Shown one piece after another: positions 24,301-36,300 of a stretch of 64,000 nt of DNA. Location: positions 14,004,374 to 14,068,373 of the forward strand of contig OZ025275.1 of assembly GCA_964019165.1 (NCBI GenBank), in the 5' to 3' direction. Origin of the DNA: Mastigias papua. Its lineage: Eukaryota; Cnidaria; Scyphozoa; Rhizostomeae; Mastigiidae. The notes beneath the pieces are model-generated. The model saw only the letters and a list, made by a program, of their open reading frames with translations, did not search any database and was not told the DNA's origin. Each line of letters begins with the position of its first letter. The stretch's first letter is position 1. Position numbers and translations under genes: made by a program.

Positions 24301-27300
24301 GAATTTACGTATGAAAACGTACCAGCATAGTCCTTGGGAATAAATCAAGCCGAGGACATTTCTTGATATATCAAATCCGGGGTAATCAAAATTGCAGCCG
24401 CACATGTTCATAAAGGAAGCAAAGCCACTAGAGAAAGGAAATAAGATATAAGCTATAATTGTATATCTAAAAAAGTCATTATTTGAGCCAAGAAAAAAGG
24501 AAACAACGAAACTGTGGGTAAATTAATTAAACACATTGCTAAATGTATTACTATCTTGAAAGAGTACATTATATCAAAGTTTAAATATAACACAAGATAA
24601 TAGTGTGTAAACATGATGAACCCCCAGTCAATTAATCCCCCCCAAAGCTACACCATATGGTATGGAGATCCGACAACATATTCAGGTCCGTAGTCAAATG
24701 CTACAGCATCTGCTACCATCATTAAGCAAAGAAAGCTATAGTAAGGCTTTGGGATTAAACAAGAGGCTGTTTTCTAGCAAAGAGGCTACCACTTTTCAAA
24801 AGAGACTGCTGAAGGTAGGTCTTAAAACTTTAATGAGTAGCGCCCTGTGATACTAAGGCCTTCATAAGAAACATACCGCCTTATCATTTCTCCAAACAGT
24901 GTTTCCAGAACTACAAAAATGAAATCAACGACGGCGAGTTGATAAAACTGTACTTCGATTTCTTTCTCCCAGCAGGTCGATGAAACTTGCGATGACTGTT
25001 AAGGAGATGTGATAAAATTAAATGCAAATATTCCTTCACTGTGACAGAGATTTTTAAGAAAAAGAAACAAGACTAACGGACAAATGTACGTTCTGTAAGT
25101 GGTATTTGTCTACTTCATGCACTTCATAACCCTGCGTTTCACTTTCTCAGGAGTGACTCTCCTAGTAAAGCAATGGCAACTACTAACTAAATCCTAGTAA
25201 ACGGGACGGACGCACGTTAACTTTCCAGATTTTTTCCAACCCCCAGGAGCTTATTAGAACCCAAGCGTTAGTTAAATTTCAAGTAACGAGAAAAGGTTTC
25301 GAAGTTTTTCCTTGATTTTCATAAGAGTTTGAAAGTATTTCCAAGCGTGCATATAATGGATTACGAAGTAAGAAATAAATCATAACGACTATTTGACATC
25401 ATATGGGTTTTTATCCACGTATTGTGCTTCCCCCTTTAATATCCCTTCTCCCCTCTTCTCTTTACTGAGGATGACTTAAAGCTGAGTAGAAACGTCTACT
25501 GGATTAGTCATACAGTAATGGACTAGTCATACCGGATCTGTCAAAATGTAACCACTGGAATAGTCATATGGTTTGTCTATAATTAAAATGATATCTTTTT
25601 TGTCGTCGTACTGATTGTTCAAAAATATGGCGGCTAAGGGGAATATAATCTAAATCATTAAATCTAAAATACAAAAAAGAATATCTTGTCGTTAACCAAC
25701 GTGGCAGCATAAAGCAACAGAAATCAAGATAAAGTTATATCAATGTTGCTTCGACATTTCCATTCAAGATTTCTTTTATTTCAAAGTTTTTAGGGGAACA
25801 ATCCATTATACGTTTTAAGTTAAATTCATGCATCTAAAAATCAAGCCTGCTTAATTCTTTTGAAGTTTCAATTACATACTCAAACGTCGCTTCTAAGGGA
25901 TTCTCTGATATACAACATTACGGACATACCTCAGATGTCAAAGCGTCACTTCTTGGAGCAGTCCCGTTCAGCTGGGTACTGGCTGCTACTGCTGCAGCAG
26001 TCCCGTTCAGCTGGGTACTGGCTGCTGCTGCTGCTGCAATGTTATTGTTCTGCTGAGTTGTGATGTCAGAGTACACAAGCCATATATAAACACAGAGGGT
26101 TGAGAGCTTCAATACAACAGTTCTGCAGGAAAAGAAACTCAAAGAGTCAAATCCTATCAAATATGATTTATGTGTTATTTTCTAGCAATCTGAAAGCTAG
26201 AAAGCCTTTCACAACTGGACTATTGTAAATTGATTAGTGGAGCCAAAGATCTTCATCCCGTTTCCTTTACCCAGGGGCAGCATGACCTGTAGGGCGAATC
26301 CGATATGGACCGAGGGTCTGGCACCCAAGGGACCAGATTTTTCTCTTGACAACCAGGCTGTGCAAATCCGAGACGCTAGCTTCTAAAAATGATGGTAATT
26401 TGTGAAAATTCTGTTGGTACTACAGAACTTCACTATAGCACGAAAAAGCGGGAACATTGTTTTAGCATACTGAAATCTTGCCGAGTAACATTGCTTAGCA
26501 TACTGAATGCTGAAAGCATACCGAATGTCGGACGAAAAAAAAGCTTTCAGTATGCCAAAACAACGTTCCCGCTTTTTCGTGCTATAGTGATGATAATTTA
26601 TATGATTACTTGGTATATTTATATAGTATAGTTTTAGTCATATGAACACTTGATGCTTTTTTTGTTTTCTTCGCGTGAGATAATGAAGACAGCCCGTCCA
26701 GATTAAAGACCGTGGCCCACGAATCTGGATTTTCCTACCTAGCAACCAAAGCATTTTACAAAATATATAGAGACTCATACCTAAACAGGGATACTTCGAT
26801 TGTGGTTCGCGGTGACTCGTAGCGCTCTAGGCTTGCAATTATTCGAAAAACAAACGGTAGAAAAAAATTAGCAGCTGTCAAAACGATTATTGGAAGCAAG
26901 CTGAAGAAGACATCTGTCCATTTGGTTAGTTGTATCTTTTGCTGCAAAAGAAGTGAAAGAGGTGATGCAAGACAAATTTTCCAGTCGGACTGTAAATAAA
27001 TGGCTTTCGACATTGTGCAAAAAGATGAAACTCGTGCATTGTATCTTCCTAATGATAAAAAGCAATAAGCAGCATGACACTCTGTACAGAAGTCTCTACA
27101 TATATCCAAACATCGAATACTCTTCCCTTCTTTAAGCGACTCTGATTACTTTCCGTTTTACAAAATGAGTCAATGTCTTGTGTCATCATGCATCCTACGC
27201 TAAAAGTAGGCCAGTCAATAACTATTTTGTTTTGATAAATTAATGGAGAATTCACAAGATTCTGTTTGTCCAGGGTACATCCTCCCGAGACCTTTTAGAC

Positions 27301-30300
27301 TGAAATTAAGCGCAGCCAATTTCAGAAGTAGCAGTGGTATTTACAATTACATACAATAGATGTGACCTCATTAAACACTATCTGCTACTAGTGAATATAA
27401 AAAGATCAATTCTATTGAACTTTAAGAATAAAAGTCCAAAGTTAGAGACTAAAATTTAACAATTATAACAGAGGGTAAAATCGAACATCAATCTAGCATT
27501 CGGCTACAAGACACGAGTTATGTTGTGCTATAAACAAAGGTATTCTAAGTTGTATGTACTGCCCTTTGTAGGAGTAAGAAAAAGGCAATCGAAGGTGAAA
27601 TTAAAATGGATGGATTTAGAAGGACACTTAGAAGCAAGTCAAAAGAAGAATGAAGTACAAATTCAAGTTCAACGGAATGTTTTGTGTCAGAATGTTCTTT
27701 AACAGAATGGTTACTCATTATGTGGAACAGAATAATAGTTGCAATCTTTGTCATGTGAAATGAGAACGGAATTTTTTTAAGACAGCTATCACCTCCACAA
27801 ACAGGACAACTTCTCAAGAATTGAATGTTTGAACAAGAATTTTAACTTTTAAACTAATAGCCCCTGATATTGTACACATGAAGACAATAGTATCACTGAA
27901 TACATCTCATAATTCCAGTAGTCATTGGATAATTGACTAAATTTTTCGAGAAATTCACGGGCTACATATGAATATTATCTCTGCATCAGGTAGTGTTTAA
28001 CCCAAGATGCACCATACGGCGTGATTATGGCAGTTTAAATATCATACATGCAACCTCGGCAGGTAAGTTGATCTCGTGTAGTTTTTCATATTTATCGATT
28101 CTGCAGCAGGTCGATAAATAAATACAAGTCCTTGTTTAGATATTCAATCGGGCATTTAATTCCAGATCTTAAATCATTAATTGGAAAGAAGCGTCGTGCG
28201 TAAAATTTACTTGCAATCATGTCTACTCTGTTTGCAATATACGCTATGTCGTTTTTCCAAAGCAAGTGAAACCACATCCATCAGAGAAATTCTAAGCAAA
28301 ATTTACAACTCCAGTTGACACTTGAATCCATGAGAAATTGTCTCGATCCTTGGATTGATTACTACTGTGAATATTTGGCTCTCATTTTACGTTACAAATA
28401 ATTGAAAAATGGTTTCATGAAATACCTACAATTCAATCAATGAGGAAATTGCTGTTAAATTTCAGATATCTGCCCATTTTCCCTTTAGTCTGCATCTAAA
28501 ACGTTCTTCCAAATCATCGCATTTGGTCTCCTATTAGAGCTAACTTATTCCAAGAAAAGGCGATAACTCCAAACAGGGCCATTTCCTAGAAATTTTCTTT
28601 GGGCGTGTAGGACCTATAATTTGCTAACAAAATGGGCGTGGTTCCAACGATTGAGGAATAGAACAGCCGCCCAAGTTTCTAGGTATTATATGCTCAATAT
28701 GTCAGAAGGTTATCTGAATCTATAGATCTAAAAAGCTCATGAGCTCTGCTACGCTGCAACAACTAAATCTTCTACTTGTGCTCCTAAAAATTAAAGCAAT
28801 TTCCTGATAGAAATAGACACTTGCGTTATTTTTCGGCAGAATTTTTATCTAGGGGGGCGTAGCACACCCATTTTCGACTGTAGGAAAGGATCTGAACCCT
28901 GAAATGCCTTAAATACTCTGAATAAAATTGAAGTATAGTCTCTTACTTTTAGTTTGTCAACGCCATGCATCTTGGTCCAAGATATAGCATAACATGCTCC
29001 ACCCATCAACGCGATCACTATAAAGTGAGATAATAGTCTCTGGCACGCCAAGATGACCCACTCATCCAATTGTTTCTTCTTTTTGTCTCTGCTCTCCGTT
29101 AACGACTCCTAGAGATCATATAGTAATAAGATTTGAATTCTGAAATCACTCTACGTTTATAAAGAAACTACAGTAATCAAAATCGAGAGAAAAAAACAAC
29201 CAATCATAATATACTAAAGTTGATTAGGATGGGTTACACTTTTCACTGTAGTGCTTTCTCTGTGACGGAGCATAGGGCCTGCAGTCAGTTGTGATCTGTG
29301 AAGCAAGGCCCATGGAGTTCCAAAGTGTTACTCCGTTCCTCCCTTGAAAAAATACAGCACTCGAGTACGTTTGCATCCTTTTCACATTTGTCAGGATTTA
29401 CCCTAAGTTACGTACGTCAGTGCATTTTGAACCCCATTTGGAGTTTAAAACAGCACCAGGCCACCCATTCGATAGACACTTTCTAAGCTAAGATCGTATC
29501 CCCCTTTAAAGTCGCGCAGGGTGCGGGCCTACTGAACTTGGCCCTAGTATCCACAAGATGTTATGATAGGTGAGTCGAAATTTAATTTTTGTTACTCTTA
29601 CCTTTCATCATTTCTATCACATATTAGATTTACAACTATAACTGAAAAAGGACTGCAGAATAACATACCATTAGATCATTATGAATATTTTTGCATTGAA
29701 GATTGACACTGCTTTCCTGCGTCACAGCATAATCCCATGAGCAGAATATTTTAGTGAAGAATGAGTTTCTGAAATCTTGCCCAGAAATATAATTCTTTTT
29801 GTACGTGATGGCCATGCTGAAAAATGAAACATAAATCGTCAAGGAATCTCAGGCTTATCCTCATTACATCTCGAAAAAAATTCAGATAAATCGAAGGAAC
29901 TTTCTCGAATAAATTAAGTAGCCAAGAAATTTTATGAAAAGATAATTGGTTTTTATAATATTGATAGGAAAGAAGGCCTGTGCGTGAAAATATGCCTTTG
30001 CTAGCCCTTCCCAATCCATTCTTAAGTACTTTCAAATATATCATGGTTTCCAGCAATTTCTACAGCTCTGATCATTTGGACACTCAAAGATTCAACAACT
30101 AAATATTTATTTTCAGAATGAAAACAAAAACGAACTTGAACAGTGTATATTTTGTATGCACCAGTTGCAAGTATCAACAGAGTTCAATAACTGTCAACAG
30201 TGTTTCCACATTTGCAGGAAATATAGAATGTTTGGAAAGAAAATATGTTATTTAATGAAGTGAAGAGAGGATAAGTACATGTACACCACTACAAGACAGA

Positions 30301-33300
30301 GTGGGAACACTCTTTCATACGCTATAAAGGTTGTTCCCGCTCCTTCGTGCAATAGCGAAGTTCTGCAGTATAAAGCATAGCCGCCAAATGTTTGAGAATC
30401 CTTTCAGGTCTATTTTCTCCCAACCTAATTGACCAATCAACATGAAGGATTCTGATCACACATGCTAAGACTAGGCCCATTTTACATGATGATTGATCAA
30501 TTAGATTGGGAGAAAATAGACCTGACAGGGCACTAAACCATTTGACGGCTTTGTTGCAGTATACATAGACTATTTACATATTTATGTGTGTTATGAAGTG
30601 ACGTGTCAGGGGCATGCAGTGGCGTAACAGAATGGCTTGGGGCCCTAAACAATATTTTGTCTGGGGCATCTACAAATCTAAACAGAACAATGAATGAAGG
30701 CTTTATAAATAAAGAAGAAAGAAGCAATAAGTAGCGTGTGAACAGGGGGCACAGGTTTACTAGATGTATTGTAGTATCAATAAATGCGAATGCATGTCCC
30801 TTGAAAACTTCTAAGGGGCCTGTCTGGGGCCTGAAAGACTTGGGGCCCCCAGGAGTTGCTCTAGCCTCAGCCTATGTCGGCTACGCCACTGGGGGTATGT
30901 AGCATCAAGCAAAGGTATGAATAAAACAGGATGGATTGTGCACCTTCGAACAAGGATGACTATGCAGAGAAGTATATAGCCACCGGCCACTAATAGATAC
31001 GCGAGGGTTAGATTATACGGTGTTTCGTAAGACAGGATCACTGTGTCATTCTTGTATCCACCATATGTGCTGTAATACATCTCGGTATTCAGGAACCATC
31101 CCTTGAATGTAAATAATGAGTATTAGCATGCAAATTGAATGGTATTTGGCTGGTCATAGAAGTTGTCATTTAGCAAAAGGTTCTTTAAATCATAAAATTT
31201 CCTCTTCAACAATGGAACGAAAGCAAGCAGTGATGATTCCTAATGAGGGGGCTCAGGGGAGAGGAACCCTCTTGCTAAAAGCGATGGTCTTCTTGGGAAG
31301 ATTCCACCCCCCTAGAATTTGAAAATATTTTGAATTGGCGATTCTTTTCAAAATTTCAGACATGCTGCTCAATAGTTCAAAAAACTTTGCTGTCCAAGAT
31401 CTTGATGCACAGTGCACATCAATTGATATTTCTCTTATTCCTAGCACTTTTTCAGGGTGAGGATTATTGCTTGCGATAAGTCCTGTTTTTCTGATACCCA
31501 TTATGATTGAATAGCTTGAGTCTGAAAATATCATTAAAACAAGCATATATCACTGTCATTGTTTCACGTAAAGCTGCAACGTTGTTGCTCACACTACTTA
31601 GTTTTACTGAGCTGAGTTATCATATTTACACCTCTGAAAACATGGACGCGGAAATAGGAAAACCAAACTCTTTACGAGGGTGCACTATGGCTCTATTGTT
31701 AACTATTGCAACCTGACAAATAGTGCGATAAGTTTGAATACCACTGACAAAGGGCCTAAATTCAAAGCACAGTGCTATATCAAACTGTGCAAATCAATGA
31801 AATGGTATCTTTGGTACTTTTGACCAAACAAAATTAAAACCATATGTTACCTTTCCTGTTAAAAACTCCATTCCAGTGAAGGAAGCATTGTTAGTCTTAT
31901 AGCTTGGAGAATACATGAGTTGTGGTGCGACTACAAATGCCAGCACGAGGAATGAGATGGCAATGTTCAATAGGAAGAGCCATCTTAGAAATTTGAAGTA
32001 AGACAGAACACCAGATCCAAATTTCCCTGAAATAAATCATAAATAACATAGATAGGTAACAAAATGGCAGCTGTTATAGGCAATTCTAAACAACGAAATG
32101 AAATGCTACAATGATTTTATGTTTTTATGACGTAAATATTTTAGTTATCGAGCTTACAGCAGTATACAATACAAAAATCAGTCGGCCTCGACATCAAGCA
32201 GGGTCAGTTGCCTTTGATGACTGGCTGGACACTGCACTACTAAATTGAGCTTTGCTCATTGCAGACATTACGAATGTTTTGAAAACTTTGTCATTAAAGC
32301 TGGAAAACTACGAAAAATATCGCTTTCCTTTTAATATCTGTGTACAGAAAACACCTGGAAAATAAACTGAGTTGGTAAGAGGCCAAAGAAGTAATTAAAC
32401 GAAAAACAATTAAACGAAAAACATAAGCTACCGAGCATTTTCCGGGATGTAAGCTACGTGAAAATGAGTCATTTAAATAATTTAATTCACCAACAATTCA
32501 TTATTGCTAAATCTGGTAAAACCTACCTTCCACTGGCTTAAGATTTGATTTCCAAAAATCAATATTTTTGAAGAAGTCGACAATGTTTGATTTGAAAGAA
32601 TCTAATTTCTGAAATGATAGATAGAAACAAATAAACCATTGAAAGAATTATTCCACATCATTAGATTTGCACTATAGTATAACATAATAAGATATAATTT
32701 AGCGTAGTAATATAATACAACAGAATATAATATATATAATATAAAATAGCACAATGTAATATAATACAATGTAATATAATATGATATAATATAATACAAT
32801 ATAATATAATATAATATAATACAATATAATATAATATAATTTAATTTAATATAATATAAATCCTTCATAACTTTATTCAAATCTTGCATGCTTTAATGTT
32901 CCATCGCTAGATTATTGTAATTAGGATTGGCAGCGATTGATAGAAATTAAAGCAGGCAACTGAGACTATCACGACTGAGGCAGTCATCTTTTGAATTTCA
33001 GCAATTTAAGTAAATATGTAAATAAAAGATAGCAACTGATCTTCCCTTCTAAACTATTTCAATAATAACGGTGGTTTACATAGGCCTAGATATCCATTGT
33101 TGTTTTAATGCTTAAATTATTGAATTCCTAGCAATAGACGAGGATTGATAAATACAAACAAAACTATGAAATAGTCTACAACTATCAGCATGACTTCTTG
33201 GGTAGAACAATTCTAGAGCTGTGGAAAGTACCTTACCATTGCTACACTGAACTTAAATTGCTTCCATCTGCCAAGTGTACGAGGCAAAATATCTAGAAAA

Positions 33301-36300
33301 TTTCCTCTATAAAATAAAAAGAGCACTAAATTAAAATAGGGTAGTTGGGCCTAAAACCCTGAAAGCATTTCTGACTGTCAGGTGCTTTCAAATTTCCTTA
33401 CAAATCAACATGGTTATTATGGCAAGCATAGCCGCGAAATGTTGCGAACTCCGATAAAGTCTATTTTTTCCCAATCTAATTGACCAATCATCATGCAAAA
33501 TGGGTCTAGTCTTAGCATGTGTGGTCAGAATCATGCATGATGATTGGTCAATTAGGTTGGGAGAAAATAGACCCGACAGAGCTGTCAAAAATGTGGCGTC
33601 TATGCTATAATGGTAAAAAACGTGAAGCATTGACGTAATATTCTGAATAATTGATTAACACAAGGAGAAAAAAAATGAAAATTCCAGGACAAACATTTGG
33701 TATGTCAACAAACTTTGAATCTTGCAAAAAGCTAAGCTTTCTTGGCAAACTGGCCGTGCTTTTTCGCATGAAATTGATCAGGACTTGAAACTCCGGATAT
33801 TTCTTCACCGAAGGAAAGAAGATATTTTACATTGTCCTTAAATTGCCTAGTAGGCTACCCCCATCAAACTTACTCAATTTTGCGATTTTATGACTTCAAA
33901 TGAATTCTCTAGAAATGATATCCCTGAAAGGAGGCGATAGGATTACTTCCATAGATGTGGATTTACGATGCTTGAAGTTTGTATATTATACTCACGAGTC
34001 AGTGCTATCAGAAGTTCCGGGAATGTCTTGGAGACCTTTCTCGGCTTTCCGCTTTCTAAGACTTCCTGCATTAAACAAATCCTTAAAAAGCAATTGGCGG
34101 TAATCGGTGGTTTATAGCAACACTAAGCCACGTCTTAACAATTAGAGACAACATTTCCCTATTGTATGAATTAAATGTTAGCTTATTAGCTTTCCTTTTC
34201 TTTCTTTAGCTTACCAGCTAAGCTATGATGCTACACTGAGTGGTTTTATTTCTGAGAAAGTTGTGGGCTATGTAAGCATCATTATATCTATTACATAATA
34301 TAATGCAAAATAATATAATATGATATAATATATCATAATATGATACAATATGATATAATACAATATAGTATAATAGAATAAAAATAATAAACCATGCCAC
34401 ATCATAGTATAATATAATATAATATAGTATAATATAATATATTATAATATAATATAATATACTATGATATTATATAACATAATATTATATAACATAATAT
34501 TATATAACATAATATAATACAATACAGTATAATATAATGTGATATAACATAGCATATTTTTTCATAAAATGAAATAAGTTTATAGCATATTATTACTTAG
34601 TAAAATACAATGTAATAATATGATATACTTTAATACAGCCATTAGTACTAACATTTGATATCACCCTTTGACAGCCAAATGCAAAATTATGGAAATAAAA
34701 ATCACCCTTACTATGTTTGCTGTTTTGTCTCCGCAGAGCACTTGGGAGCTCTGCACCGATTTCATGTTCCAAATCGTCCACTGGACCAGTGTTCGGATCA
34801 ATCGTATAGTTTAAAACATCTTGTTGTGATCCAGTTTCGTCTATTGAATCGAGGCTACTTTCGAATGCAGGATTCCCTGACGGACAAATGGTTGTACAGT
34901 GCATGTAAATTCGTAGATCTAAAATACTGCAGATCTATAACCTAATCTAATTATAATAGAAGCCAAATTATTGGAAATGAAAAGATAAAAAGGAATGTTA
35001 GATATTCAATCGCATTGCACAAACAAGCAGAAGCGATATAGAATTAGTTGACTGTAAAGGGAAGCAAACCAGAATTGGGCTGCACAAATGAAAGATGGGC
35101 CTAAAATTGAATGGGGGTTCTCGGTTTGAACCATTCGAAGAAAGGGGCTGACTGGTGCCCCAGTGAAAAGAAAGCTGTGTAGAAATAAGCAAGTAAAAAT
35201 AGCTATCAAGCAAATAAATAAAGGATTAGATAACTAAACCATTCTAAAGTCATGAAGCAGAAATATGTACCTTAAACAGCCTTTTAGAATGATAAAAGTC
35301 CTTATCTTGCGCGCTAGACAAACATTACAAATGAGTAATAAATTTAATTTAACTAAAACTTAAATGAAACGATGATGATTTAAGTCACCATTTCACTAAG
35401 GTGAACTGGAGTGCATCTATGCCAATGGTTCATCAACAACTGTCTAGAAATATGTGAAATATCGCAGCTAAACTATCATAACTTTGATTTAAAAACAAGT
35501 CCCAAAGCAAAATGGCGCTGCTTTTCCTTTGTTAGGCCAACCTAAGGAGACATGCTAGCCCAATCTAAGGAGACAATTGGCCAATTATTGCTCGTTTTCA
35601 TTTATTTTCTTGAAATGAATTCCTAGCATTTCAACAACTTTACTCATTCTCTGATATTTGTTTACCACAGAAAAGTAACACAATAAGGGACTGTTGATTA
35701 TTGAAAATTGCTTTTCAGTTAATGCAATTTCAACTGATTTGTGGACGAATGTGCTTAAAGAAAAGACGCAAGCCGGTGCATTCCAAGCGAATGAGAATAG
35801 ACCTAACTTCTAACTTAGATAAGTTACAGACTTAAAATTTTAAAACCAGCACTGATCGACTCGCTCGTAGTGACCCCATATGCACTATGTAAAGAGTCAT
35901 ACAGGAACTGACAGGACGAAAATTTCACTAAGAGTTGAAACGAACTCGCAACAACTCCTGTGCGATAAGCTTCCAGTTGCCAGATTAATGCCATTGTGAC
36001 CAACAATACCACAGAACAACGAGGTAATAGAATACAAGGAGAACGTATTTGTGTTCTACGCTTGAAAAACGCACGATTGCGAAATTAAAAGGCCGATGTG
36101 GGCGCCATTATTTTGGCTAAAAAACCAAATTTTCGCTGCTGACAAAAAAGTATGAGCACCGGAAAAACCCGTACAAAAGAACCTCCCTTTTTGTGGACCT
36201 TGGCCATAAAGGTTCATATAAAAGACATATGAATAAATAATTTTGAGCGGTGGTTCATAATAAATGATTTTTATTCTTTGTCCAGCATTGTATGCGTTGA

